Origin: Oegoconia quadripuncta
Taxonomy: Eukaryota > Arthropoda > Insecta > Lepidoptera > Autostichidae
Assembly: GCA_949316235.1 (NCBI GenBank)
Contig: OX438744.1
Span: 27,825,578-27,889,577, forward strand
Length of the DNA: 64,000 nucleotides
Direction of reading: 5' to 3'
Part shown: positions 1 through 39,630 of the stretch, piece after piece
Numbering within the stretch: position 1 is the first letter of the stretch
Layout: every line of letters begins with the position of its first letter
Position numbers and translations under genes: made by a program
The notes under the pieces: generated by a model
Databases searched by the model: none
What the model saw: the letters and a program-made list of their open reading frames with translations, nothing else
Told to the model about the DNA's origin: nothing

Positions 1-482
1 ACCAACTGGCTGCACTCGATTCTGTGGAACGACGCGCCATAAGACTCATAGGCGATGACTCAACGGTCACCGGCAAATTGCAAAGCCTTGAACACCGCCG
101 TAGGGTCGCTTGCCTTTCAGTGTTTTACAGGATACATTTCGGGGAGTGTGCGATGGAATTGCATGATCTTATTCCACCGTCCCCTTTCCATCTTCGGACA
201 ACCAGGCGCGGGGGGGGGTTTCCATCCATATGTTGTCAACATACCGAACATCCGCACTAAGCTCTTTGCTTCGTCATTTATAATGCGGACTGCTAAGGTA
301 TGGAACTCACTGCCCGCGTCGGTTTTTCCCGACACTTACAACCTTGGGATCTTCAAGTCTAGAGTGAATAGGCATTTACTGGGTGCGCGTGATACATCTT
401 CGGCTACATCGTCACTTTCCATCAGGTGAGATTGTGGCCAAACGCGAATCCAGTTTTTAATAAAAAAAAAAAAAAAAAAAAA
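1..482 (+). mobile_element. 3' end of a CR1/Jockey-group LINE with poly-A, frame-shifted
   Basis: Two overlapping frames, 24-260 and 55-429, share one coding path broken near a run of Gs at 207-214. The first holds VERRAIRLIGD and LEHRRRVACLSVFYR, the second ASFIMRTAKVWNSLP and FKSRVNRHL, both typical of the region after the reverse transcriptase of this LINE group. A 3' tail (CATCAGGTGAGATTGTGG and on) runs into about 20 A residues at 462-482. The same tail recurs at 30735-30790 and 56683-56815. The element is inserted into the reverse transcriptase of the minus-strand LINE that resumes at 484. Confidence 0.8.
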
Positions 483-817
483 TTAGGAAGAATAAAGGTC
501 CAAGAACACTTCCTTGTGGAACACCTGTATTTACGGCTTCATATTCCGATTTTACCTGCTCTACTGTTTTTGTATCTTTATTGTATATGTCAATTATTAC
601 TGATTGTTGTCTATTTGTCAAATATGATTCTATGAGGCTCAGCACATTTTCCCCTAATACCAATAATGTCAAGTTGCTTACAAAGTATGTCATGTCGAAC
701 ACACTCAAAAGCTTTTTTTAGGTCAATAAATAGACCTACACATGGTGTCTTACTGTTGACGGAGGAACATATCTTTTTCAAGCTATTAAATATTGCAAGT
801 GATGTGCTCTTATCTTT

Positions 818-2578
818 CTAAAATCCAAACTGATTTTTGTCAATAATGTCATATTTATTCAGAAATGATAATAATTTGTTACTGATAACTTTTTCAAATA
901 CTTTGGAAAAACTAGGCAGGAGTGCTATTGGCCTATAGTTATCTAGAATATCCCTGGGACCTTTATGTAACGGCTTGATGAGTGCCTTTTTTAACTCATT
1001 AGGAAAACATCCAGTTTCAAGGCAAAGATTGATTAAATACACTAATGGATCAGCTATATAATTAAAACATGATTTTATTAATGTCATAGGAATGTTATCG
1101 TGCCCAAAACTCTTTTTATTTTTTAGACGTTTGATCACTAATTCCAGTTCATTTCGATCTATCGGGGTCATAAACATGCTATCACATATTCTTGAAGTCA
1201 TTGTTCTATAATTGATATTATTTGATTTGTTCAAGGTGTTTAATTTCAAGAAAAATTTGTTGAATAACTGTACTAAATGATGAGGTTCTGTAACAGGCTG
1301 TCCCTCATATTTTATATTGCTAATTGTTGTCTTTATAGTATTCGTTTGTGTGGTGTTTTGTTTGATAATATTCCAAGTGGCTTTGGACTTATTATTACTG
1401 TTTTTTATATAATTACTATTAGAGATTTTCCTTGATTTCCGTGTAACTAATTTTAGGATTTTACTGTATTTTTTATATGTAACAAAGTTAGGGTTGTCCT
1501 TAAAACAATGCCGGTTTTGATGCATTTTTCTTTTATTTTTGCTCGGTATGATGATGCCTTTCGTTTTCCATTTTTGTTTCATTTCGTGCGTTATTTTAAT
1601 TCTTTCGACAGGAATACACAGATCAAATAACAAAGTAAAAATATCTATAAATTCCTTATAAGCCTTGTTAATGTCACTAGATGCGTAGATATTTGAAAAA
1701 TTTACCTGTGATAAGTATTTCAAGAATATTTCCAAGTGTTTGTTAACATTTCTCCTGTAAATGTACCAGTATTTTTCCTGAAAACTCAAACTACAGGGGA
1801 TTGAAAGTAATTGACCTGTATGATCTGATAGTCCTAAGTCTAGCACTTCGGCTCGATATTTTTTTATATTAGTTATAATATTGTCGATGCAACTCGCAGA
1901 CTGCGCTGTGATTCGAGTAGGAATGTTAATTGTTGTATGAATATTAAAAAAATTAAGAGTATTTAAAAATAAGTCAACTTTATTACTTTTTTCCAAAATA
2001 TTTACATTAAAATCGCCTAAAATGATAAGTTTTTTATTTTTATAAGTACTTCCGATCGTCAGTTTGTACAGCAACAAGTCTGCACATTTTAAAAATAAGT
2101 CAAAATTACTATCCGGAGTCCTATACATGCAAATAATTATATAATTTAATTCATTTATAATAACACCACAACATTCAAAATGTACTTCAATGGACATTTG
2201 AGCTACCCATTCAAGTTCACGCACATTGATTGAATTTTTTACATAAATGGCCACACCCCCTCTCAATTTTTTACACCTTAGGAAAGATGCACTTAATCGG
2301 AATCCATTTATTTGTATAATTTGTGCTTCATGTTTCTTTAAAAATACCTCACTAAAACAACAAACCTGAATATTATTTTCAGTGGTGATAAGTTCAATTT
2401 GATCTAGTTTAGATCTTATTCCTTGCACATTTAAGTGAAGGACATTTAACTGGTTTTCTCTCTCAGATACTGAATGATCTCCCGTGGGCTCGAAAAAATG
2501 TTTCCTCTTTCTGAATTTTGTCCCTAACTTGAGAAGAATAATGGTTGTGAGATTTATTACAATTGTTGATTGTTTCAA
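818..2578 (-). pseudogene. LINE ORF2 fragment: endonuclease plus N-terminal reverse transcriptase
   Basis: A 586-codon open frame. Residues about 40-260 are the endonuclease/exonuclease/phosphatase fold (FSEVFL, GVAIYV, ILGDFNVN, SDHTGQLL). Residues about 460-586 are RT motifs 0-2. It stops near FGF, where a frameshift moves the rest of the RT to another frame. Not expected to be active. Confidence 0.8.
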
Positions 2579-3553
2579 TTATGTCCGAAAACAAAGTCCG
2601 AAAGCCAAAATTATTTAATGCCCCTGTCCATCTATTAAACATTAATTCGTCATATTGTAGATTTGAGTTAGAATCAATAAGTGTTGCGTATTCATATTTC
2701 AAAATGTCATTATACAGTAGATTATTAAAACGTTCAATTCTAGAGTTAAATAAATTTCTAAAATTATCAAATCTAAAAGTTGGTAAACATAATAATAAAT
2801 TTGTATTCGTGATTTTTTGTAATGTCTGACGTAAAAATAAAACCAATTCAAAGTAATTTTCCGTTCGTAAAAAATCTTCTTCTCCTAATAGTATGACACA
2901 GTAGTCATTTGGTGTGAGGTCTTTAACTTTCATATGAAGACCTTGCATCATGCTTTTCATTCCTCTGTTTGGCAGTAAATAGTTGCACACACTATATTTA
3001 CTGTTAAATGATTCTGCAATTGATAAGACTTTGTTCCTTTTGTTAGTGCTAACTATATACAATTTATTTTTTGTGTTATGAGTTTCTATTGTACTCGAAA
3101 AAGATGTACTGTTCAGACGGTTTGGTGGAGAAACATCTTGCGTTGTAGTTGGGCAATTATCATTGTTCCTTGGATTTAGAATTCTGGTTTTGTCGCTATT
3201 TTGCGGGATAGGAGTGTCTTTCTCTGCACTAAAGTTTAGTTTAGTTTTAGTTAGCGTTCTATTTTGCTTGTTTGAAGTTTTTGTCTTTGGGGTTGACTTA
3301 CATAAAGATTTAAGTTTTTCAACTTTGTTGTCTGATACATAATCTGTTTCTTAAGAGCGCAATTTTCAGACAGCAAATTTATTATTTCATTTTCTGCCGT
3401 TTGTAACTCTTGGCGTAGTTTAACTATGATTTTATCCATTTCTAAAAGTTTTTCATGATGACTTGCTTTGATGTCTGGCCAACTTTTATTAAACATTTGC
3501 TCAGTTGGATTTATATGTAAGGAGTCCTCTTCATCGTTAGAGTAATCGTCCAC
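2463..3553 (-). pseudogene. LINE ORF1 relic (coiled coil plus possible SGNH-like domain)
   Basis: Two open frames, 3553-3251 (100 codons, the frame staying open up to about 3700) and 3062-2463 (199 codons), are separated by stops. The first has charged heptads (KIIVKLRQEL, ENEIINLLSEN) suggesting a coiled coil. The second is Asn- and Leu-rich. It overlaps the start of ORF2 by about 115 bases. Confidence 0.6.
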
Positions 3554-3727
3554 CGAAAGAACTTCGAAGGAGTTATCGACAGGTACGTTTGCCTGGTATT
3601 TTTTTCGATACGTTACATTATCTTGGGGTGATAATGAAGTTTCTATCGAACTACTATTACTAGCTTCACCTGCGTGGAATTTCTTTATGATAGACCTATA
3701 TATAGGTAGGACGCTTGTATCTTCGTA

Positions 3728-3775
3728 TCAAGTGTGATTGAGGTCAAGTGCTTATCCGTTGTGCATAAAAAAAAA
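3728..3775 (+). mobile_element. SINE-A tail fragment
   Basis: It matches the 3' 40 bases of the abundant SINE-A family (TGTGATTGAGGTCAAGTG, then GTGCATAAAA) followed by a run of As. Confidence 0.6.
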
Positions 3776-3783
3776 CAAAGTTT

Positions 3784-3867
3784 AACACGTTCCGGGACAC
3801 ATCATCAGACACAATAGAAGTTTTATAGTTTTAACGTCGAGAGGCGGGTTGTGTCCAGGAACGTGTT
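3784..3867. repeat. Short inverted-repeat element
   Basis: AACACGTTCC plus GGACAC at the left is mirrored by GTGTCC plus GGAACGTGTT at the right, 17-bp arms with one mismatch around about 50 bases. This looks like a miniature DNA transposon; the family is unknown. It lies 42 bases beyond the donor of demethylase exon 17. Confidence 0.5.
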
Positions 3868-3908
3868 GAAGTTCAAAGATTGCACCGTTGGTCGTTAACT
3901 ATACTCAC

Positions 3909-32595
<28,687 letters not shown>

Positions 32596-33510
32596 TTTGA
32601 TGGCGAATAGACAATATTTTTTGTTTTTTCTCCACGTCGCTTCAGATGGCCAGGTTAAAAATTTTTCATTAATTCATAGACAATCACCATTGGAACTTTA
32701 TTTTTATAACGCTTGAAAAGAGCTCTGTTAATTTTTTTTTATTATGTGATTTAGCCCAGAAATTAAAAAATATTTCAAGTGAAACCTTGAAATAATATTC
32801 AATTTTCCAAATAAAAAACAAATTTGGATATAGCTTGAAAATCGCAGCTTCCAATATCATTTTTATAACATTGGTTGTTAATAACACAATCATAATTTGT
32901 GATCTGTGATTTTATTGCTGTTTTGTCAATCAAACACACCAAAACTACGTTAGTACTATATTCTGTGCCAAAACGTAACTACAACTCGAAATTCATATGA
33001 GAATAATCGATAACGGCCTCAGAATACCGTATGAGCTGAGAGCATGACGTTGTTTATTATCTTAGCCACGATCTAGTCTAGATTGAATAGGTTCTAATTT
33101 GATTCGATGTGGTATATATAAAAGTAAGATTCATGAAATGTTCTAAGGTCACAACACAGCCCCTACATAATTTCAATTGTAAAAGCACATATGCGAGTAT
33201 AATTCATTATCCGACCTAAAAGCTGCAGGCGTTAGGCAAGGGATTCATGATTGAAACAAATATTGAAGAATTGTACCTATATTATACCATGTATAGTGAG
33301 TCGATTGTGCGTGTCCTGACACCTGTAAAAAAATGGCGTTCATTCGATGAAAATTTGCAATTCGAGCGATAAATTTAGTGCCACGTAAGCGCCCTAGAAG
33401 TAATTTAACACAACTTGATATGTTTTGAATTTTGAATAGTACCAAATTTAGCGATCGAATGTAAGCTCGCTAAACGGGTAATATTATTAACGGTCGAACG
33501 CAAAAACATC
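32596..33510. promoter_or_regulatory. 5' flank of the demethylase gene; promoter not resolved
   Basis: Any promoter for the minus-strand gene should lie here. The immediate 5' UTR is A-rich. No convincing TATA box or initiator stands out. A dispersed repeat (about 32712-32855) shared with 38453-38598 lies 120 bases above the start codon. Confidence 0.35.
32712..32855. repeat. Dispersed repeat near the demethylase start, second copy at 38453-38598
   Basis: GAAAAGAGCTCTGTT, ATTATGTGATTTAGCCCAGA, GAAACCTTGAAATAATATTC and AAATTTGGATATAGC occur in both places in the same orientation with about 6-8 differences. Confidence 0.8.
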
Positions 33511-33516
33511 CGAAAT

Positions 33517-33674
33517 ATACAATTTCTGGGTAACAACCATTAGGTGGCAGCCACTAAAGAGGGAATATTATATATTTTTATTTTTATGCCCCAAGCCAAC
33601 ATGTGGGATGTTGTTGAATAGGTCGTTCAAATTATTACAGGTTAACACGATAGGCTAAGTAGGTTTTATGAGTT
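33517..33674 (+). repeat. 158-bp block with an identical direct copy at 36213-36370
   Basis: From ATACAATTTCTGGGTAAC to GGTTTTATGAGTT the two copies match base for base as far as I can compare, 2696 bases apart. Confidence 0.88.
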
Positions 33675-33689
33675 TTGATGTCAAAAATC

Positions 33690-34550
33690 GAAGGTCTGAA
33701 GTATCTGATGAAGAACCCTCAGCTGGTCTCAGCTGTATTAGAGATATGGTAATGCCCCCTTCTACTATTGGTACATAGAAAAATCGACTGTCATTGCAAA
33801 AATCCAGCGTAGTGGAACACATCTTCTAATTTAATCTAGCCTATAGCATCCCACTGCTGGGCGCATGCTTCCCCTTCTGCTTATAATACGCATATAAATA
33901 AAATTAAAGGAAAACTCAGGATAAGACTACACTGACTTTTATACTTATACTTACAAGTTTACAAGAAGAAATGTCGAACGATTAACTTTATATCTGACGA
34001 AGAACCCTCAGCTGGTCCCAGCTGTATTAGAGATATGGTAATGCCCCCTTCTACTATTGGTACATAAAAAAATCGACAGTCCAGCGTAGTGGGACACATC
34101 TTCTAATTTAATCTAGCCTATAGCGTCCCACTGCTGGGCGAATGCCTCCCCTTCTGCTTTTAATACGAATTTAAATAAAATTAAAGGAAAACTCTGGATA
34201 AGACTAGACTGGCTTTTACAGGGTGTAACGGTTAAGTGTAGTCATATTTTAAGGGCTTGTTCTACCCATCAATACGAACAACTTTTACTATGGGGGCAAC
34301 TTCGAAATCGCGAAAAAAAAATGAGCTGTTCCATAGAAAATTTCAATAACCTCCCGACGCAATGTATGAAACAGCTGATTTTTTTTTCGCGATTTCGAAG
34401 TTGCCCCCATAGTAAAAGTTGTTCGTATTGATGGGTAGAACAAGCCCTTAAAATATGACTACACTTAACCGTTACACCCTGTATACTTATACTTACTTAT
34501 ACTTATTACAAGTTTACAAGAAGAAATAGTCAAACGATTAATTTTATTCT
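33690..34550. repeat. Tandem duplication of about 300 bp; second unit carries a MITE
   Basis: The unit starts GAAGAACCCTCAGCTGGTC (33712 and 34000), contains CCCCCTTCTACTATTGG and CCCACTGCTGGGCG, and ends TTACAAGAAGAAATG or ATAG, then ATTAACTTTAT. The second unit is interrupted at 34219-34491. Confidence 0.85.
34219..34491. mobile_element. Fold-back mariner-type MITE, 273 bp, TA target duplication, empty site known
   Basis: Arms of about 105 bp begin CAGGGTGTAACGGTTAAGTG and are near-perfect inverted copies around a 60-base centre. TA flanks both sides. The first unit of the surrounding tandem duplication shows the same site without the insert (at about 33937). Confidence 0.9.
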
Positions 34551-35430
34551 ACTCGAACATTACACAAATTAAATAAACAAACGAAAATTTGGTCAAAATA
34601 TAATGCATTGGCTAAGAGTGGCGGTGATACCCGCACGCGTCGCTAGATGGCGTTGACTGTATTTTAAAACGCGCTTACGTTTTGTTTTTCCGATAACCTT
34701 ATATGGCAAAGTGGCAACCGGCCGCGTTACAGTCGTTTACGACATTCTTCTATTGCGCTTGAAAATGTTTGCTAGGGATTAGGAGGGATTATTTGCATTT
34801 CGTTGATTTCGCTGATTATTTCGTGAGGTTTGCTAAGGTTAATTGGCAGGTTGTTATTATATTAATTCAAAGATTTAAACAGGTTAGGAATTATATGGTT
34901 AGTGACGGATTACTGATTATTACTTAATTATCAGAATTAAAAGAAGTTTCAATTGAATACTTTATTTAATTGTTAATTATTTAGTACCTACTTTTAGTTT
35001 TCTAGGTTTAATTTACAGTTAGGCAGTACTTCGAATCGCGTTCGTGTTTATAAGTACTTTTCTAGTATTCTAGTTTAGTTTATTTAGTTAGATATTACTT
35101 CGTTTCGTTTAAAAATATCATTAATTTAGCTGTATTTCAGTACTAGGTAGGTAGCACCTTTGGTAGCAAGTTCATTGATAATTAATTATATTGACACTTG
35201 TCTAATAATTAAGAGTTAACGTTTTGCTTATAGTTTTTATAGATTGAGTAGGCAGAGTAATATTTTGTTTAAGTTTTTTTTATTAAGACAAAAGAAGTCT
35301 TAAAGATATAAGTAGGTTTTAGTCTAAATATTATCGATATTTCTTATTTGTTGTCCATATACTAAAGGTCGTTGAGTTTAATTGTGTTTGATTTCGCAAG
35401 ATAATAATTATCGTAAAAAATGTCGATAAT
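34550..35430. other. AT-rich stretch, no gene seen
   Basis: Many TTTAGTTT and TTAATTAT motifs. No coding frame, promoter or named repeat is supported. Confidence 0.4.
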
Positions 35431-35442
35431 ATTAAAAGACGA

Positions 35443-35606
35443 CGATGAACTTAGTGGCTATATACCAAGTAGTTGGTATGCCCAAAGACGGGTCTTGTCT
35501 CTTCCATTCAATATCTTTCTTGGTGTATGGTAGAACCATACCCATGGTAGAACTGACTCAACTTTCAGTATCAAGTATATTTGTAGAAACGTGGGCATAT
35601 ATATAA
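35443..35606 (+). pseudogene. Possible OTU-type cysteine protease fragment from a mobile element
   Basis: A short open frame encodes YQVVGMPKDGSCLFHSIS, followed by LVYG and, further on, VELTQL...VETWAYI. D-G-x-C-L-F with following SIS and YG is the start of the OTU catalytic core (catalytic Cys). OTU domains occur in some Helitrons and other elements. The rest of the domain is lost, at the edge of the inverted-repeat block. Weak but specific motif match. Confidence 0.45.
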
Positions 35607-35636
35607 TATGGCCACGTTTCTACAAAAAGAAGTGAA

Positions 35637-35803
35637 ATCCCACCAAAAACATTCTGTAAAAAACTAGCCAAGTCTCGATGGAGCTGCTTGATTATCTCTA
35701 AAAAGTAATGAAATCTACACAAAGTCGTGCCAAGTGTAAGGTTCCTTACTGCGATTTCTTTATTATTATAGTTAATGTTGTGTGACTTGGCCGTTGAAGG
35801 GTA
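35637..35803 (+). repeat. 167-bp block with an exact inverted copy at 36048-36214
   Basis: ATCCCACCAAAAACATTCTG through GGCCGTTGAAGGGTA. The two arms are 167 bp each, with no difference I can find. Confidence 0.9.
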
Positions 35804-36047
35804 CACAGGGGTACAAAACCAGGTGCTCCATGACACCATTGCACCTATCTGTCGCCAGAACCGCTACGCATTGACGATGGAAAATTGCCACTTGGAAAAC
35901 GTTGATTCAATAACCAGTCAATTGTAGGCTTGATAAAGCCACTAACGTATAAAGAATGTTATGTAAACGCCACACAGATTATTCGCTAATAGTTTGCCGT
36001 TGAACATTCTTAATCAAAAAAATCAAAAAAAAAAAAAATCAAAAACC

Positions 36048-36370
36048 TACCCTTCAACGGCCAAGTCACACAACATTAACTATAATAATAAAGAAATCGC
36101 AGTAAGGAACCTTACACTTGGCACGACTTTGTGTAGATTTCATTACTTTTTAGAGATAATCAAGCAGCTCCATCGAGACTTGGCTAGTTTTTTACAGAAT
36201 GTTTTTGGTGGGATACAATTTCTGGGTAACAACCATTAGGTGGCAGCCACTAAAGAGGGAATATTATATATTTTTATTTTTATGCCCCAAGCCAACATGT
36301 GGGATGTTGTTGAATAGGTCGTTCAAATTATTACAGGTTAACACGATAGGCTAAGTAGGTTTTATGAGTT
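36048..36370. repeat. Composite copy: inverted 35637-35803 fused to direct 33517-33674
   Basis: Positions 36048-36214 are the reverse complement of 35637-35803. Positions 36213-36370 then continue as a direct copy of 33517-33674. The join overlaps by 2 bases (AT) shared by both sources. The 94-codon frames at both places are shadows of this block. Confidence 0.88.
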
Positions 36371-36429
36371 AATTAGTAATAATCGAAGAACTTATAAAAT
36401 GTAAGTAGTTTTCGTTGATAATTATTATT

Positions 36430-37530
36430 TACACATTATTCAATCAATCAATCAATCAAATAAGCTTTATTGTTTATAAAAGGAACTAAGTGTAGTAGTT
36501 ATTATTAGTCGGTTTGAATTGATATTTTCACATTTTCAAACAACCAAAATGTATTTAAATTTTACGCTGTAGAGAAAGTTGGAACAGGGTTCAATAGAAA
36601 TTTGAAACTTTTTTTTTTAACCCTACAGCTATCAGTTGAAAACGATTCTCTTTAGGGTTGAAAAGTATTACTTCAACCCGCTCCTTAGGCGAGTTCAGAC
36701 CTACTTATGTAATGAAAATAAATATTGTTGTGCACCAAATTAATTAATTTAATTTAATTTAACACTTTATTGTATATAAGCATACACGTCAAACAAAACA
36801 AAAAAAAAACAGGAGAATATTATAAATATACAAAAGGCGAGCTTATCTCTATAAGAGATCTCTTCCAGCAAACCTCAGTAAGGAGACAAATTGATGAGGT
36901 AACGTAAAAGTAGACAGCGAGTACACTTACAAAAACAGTAGTTATAAACAAATATACAACTAATAAATAGAGAAAATAACAACCATGTCGATGACATACA
37001 TACTTAAATTATGGTGTTGTTATAATATAAATAAATATAATAAAATATATAATCTAATATGATAAATTAAATTCAAATCCGTTCATCCTTTTTACACACG
37101 TCATTCGGTACAAACTTTCAAGTCCAAATTCACTTTATACGTATCGTGGTCTACTCTATAATGAAAATAGCTTCGGACGGCCGTAACTTCGGACTTTTTC
37201 TTTTGCAGTTTGCCGTGTCAATTATAAACCAAACGTCATTATTTTACTTTTGTTGTACCTATACATATAAGTTAGTACGGGACGCAAGGAACGTCTGAAG
37301 TTATGCAAATAAAGGATTCTTAGCAGAAGAAAAATTGCGAAGTTAGAACCGTCCGAAGTTGTTTTCTTAAAGCGTAGACCCACATAGATCTAAAAAAAAT
37401 GTAGTGAACATTATTAAAATATCGAATTTAAAAGAATATATTGGCTTTTGTCTGTTACTAAAACTTAAAATCGGTATAAAATAGTTTCAATACTCTTTTT
37501 CGAAAATGTTCTCTACTAAATTTTTAGATA
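36430..37530. other. AT-rich stretch with LINE 3' end piece; no gene seen
   Basis: A CAAT microsatellite at 36440-36460 and CGAGCTTATCTC, AGATCTCTTCCA near 36838-36870 match pieces at 40318-40350, 48225-48240 and 61012-61040: 3' ends of one retroposon family. Confidence 0.45.
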
Positions 37531-37535
37531 TTTAA

Positions 37536-37689
37536 TGGTGTCGATTCCAATGTACACCAACTAAACTAAACTAAACTAAAACCAGTTTTAGAGTACTGTC
37601 TCTTTCTCCCTGGCACAGTACGATGCGACGGTACCACTCCACAACTAGTTTTAGTTTAGTTTAGTTGGTGTACATCCGAATCGACACCA
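37536..37689. mobile_element. Fold-back MITE M8, 154 bp
   Basis: The ends GGTGTCGATTC and CACCAACTAAACTAAA mirror TTTAGTTTAGTTGGTGTAC and GAATCGACACC; the centre is CTGTCTCTTTCTCCCTGG. A reversed copy lies at 49135-49290. Confidence 0.8.
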
Positions 37690-38730
37690 ATATGTACCTA
37701 CGTGTTTTATGCGTATAAAGTTTCATTAGAAACATTTCGAAAAAAATGCACTTAAATATTGATATACCGTGCAGGATAAACGCTCTTAAATCCTTTACTT
37801 CGAGAATATAACTTCAAGAGTCTACTTTAAACGCTGACCGTACTTTATTTCACCTTGGGTCGTTCACGGAAATATGGAGCATCCTCGCTGATTACCTATT
37901 TCTTGTTTTTATTAATTTAACATCTCCTATTTCAGTAAACGGACTTTGCTGTTGCACTATCAAGTAATACGTCAACTCACGATCTCGTACTAGAGCTTTG
38001 AACGAAGACCTTGTAACTTCGAGTCACTTCCTAGTAATAAATGGATTTTTTTCTTTTATGATTTTATATTGTAAATGATAATTGATTTTATTGTATTGGT
38101 GATGTAACTTAAGAGTAGAATACTTTATGAAATCAAACGATCACAATTGCAGTAAATAAATTAGTATTAGAGGATCGAGCTGCAGAGGACGCCGGATTCA
38201 TCTAATTACAATAAATGATAGATAACTACGAACGCTTGTTACTGAATTGTATTAGGTCCTTACCTATGAAATTGGCGTTTTGTATGAAGAATTTCATTAA
38301 GACTGTTTTCTCCATACAAACATTTTTGATTTTTATTTAGCTAAACTTTGTGTGTATTATCAGATAACATTAAATTAAGCCATAACTTTTAAAAGTAACC
38401 GCTTTATAAAATTTTCAGCGAATTTAAGAAATGATTATGGGAAGCACATGAAAAGAGCTCTGTTCAATTTTGTTTATTATGTGATTTAGCCCAGAAATTA
38501 AAAAAATATTTCACGTGAAACCTTGAAATAATATTCCATTTTACAAATAAAAAACAAATTTGGATATAGCTTTGAAAATCGCAGGAATTGGTATACATAT
38601 TATTTACGAAGAAAAAAAACTCCAATTTCATAGGTAAAGACCGAATATATATTTCCCCTTGGCGTAAAGAATTGTCAACTTATTGTAATAACTATGTTTC
38701 TAAAGTATGTACTGGCTGAGTATTTTTAAT
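37690..38730. other. AT-rich stretch; repeat copy at 38453-38598, otherwise nothing named
   Basis: The only supported item is the second copy of the dispersed repeat at 32712-32855. Confidence 0.4.
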
Positions 38731-38734
38731 TTGT

Positions 38735-39573
38735 AAGGAAAAAAATAGGGTATATTAGGTAAGTGAAATAGAAGGTGTTGGCATAGGTAGTTTATTTTTT
38801 AAATTTTCAAACTATAATAGAATGAAGCGTTAATTTTGTCATTTGACGGTCTCGTTTATAGCCTATTTCACATAATTACATCATTAAATTAAATAAATAA
38901 AGAAAAATTGACATAGACATAGAAACTTTTTATTCAGTGTCACAATACATTGTACAGAGCCATAAATATAATTATTATTATACAGGAAGAAATCTTAGAA
39001 TAATGCACAATTGTAATTGTAGCAGTGAAAGGGCTTGCTGGCTCAGCTAACGCTGCAAACGCTGAACGCGCTTACAACACTGATAATTCTGCCAGTGCCT
39101 CAAATGGAAAGTGACGTTCAGCTTAAAACAGAACTTTGGAAGTAAATAAATAATTAGTGGGATGGTAACAGTATTGGTTATTTGTCATATAATATGTACT
39201 AATATGTATTTCGTTTGAAAAGCGTACTGGGTTGAGTTAGTTATTAATATTATGTTGGTGATGCATGTATTTATAATGTTAGTATATAAGTAGTATTTTA
39301 GGCTAGTTTATCAGACGGGACGTAGGACGCGGTCAACTAAGTACGGAAATCAGTCTTCTGATTTGCAAAGATAGCTTTTTATAATGTTTTTTGGAAATTT
39401 TAAATTGGAGAAAATATGAGTTCCAAATAAATAAATAGAAACCCTACGAATCGCGCCAGTCGCATATCAATCTCAGGCCGGGCGCGCGCGTTTTTGAGAA
39501 AAAAAAAATAAACTACCTACCTATGCCAATAACTTCTATTTCACTTACCTAATGTGCCCTATTTTTTTCCTTA
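38735..39573. mobile_element. MITE M3 copy carrying a 447-bp insert
   Basis: The ends TAAGGAAAAAAATAGGG and CCCTATTTTTTTCCTTA are inverted copies with the adjacent ATTTCACTTACC-type arms. The interior is interrupted at 38910-39356 by element N, also found at 59218-59658. Confidence 0.78.
38910..39356 (+). mobile_element. Element N, 447 bp, non-autonomous, nested in MITE M3
   Basis: It begins GACATAGACATAG and ends GGAAATCAGTCT. The interior includes GGGCTTGCTGGCTCAGC and CGGGACGTAGGACGCGGTC. The copy at 59218-59658 is the same sequence reversed with about 3-5% differences. No coding capacity. Confidence 0.8.
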
Positions 39574-39630
39574 TGGTAAAAAAAATCATCCGATATAGAG
39601 CTATACGTATAATACAACCAGCCTTTTTTA

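Larger units (their letters stand above)
484..3715 (-). mobile_element. Minus-strand LINE with ORF1 and endonuclease-RT ORF2, interrupted
   Basis: ORF1 is broken: 3700-3251 encodes an acidic then coiled-coil-like segment (heptad-like Leu/Ile), and 3062-2463 encodes a domain with LGEEDF and a C-terminal histidine block that may be a degenerate SGNH-type esterase, as in CR1-like ORF1s (weak). ORF2 (2578-818) starts with an APE-type endonuclease (LNVQGIRSKLDQIE, GDFNVN, SDHTGQ) and enters the reverse transcriptase (NYRPIALLPSFSKVFEK, QFGF). A frameshift follows, then VPQGSVLGP at about 484-530. The catalytic YADD part is absent, cut off by the plus-strand LINE at 1-482; it should lie left of the window. 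Confidence 0.82.

Noticed and set aside
35558..36239. Two related 80-93 codon frames on opposite strands
   Set aside because: They are the two arms of the exact inverted repeat; similarity reflects the DNA duplication, not coding constraint.
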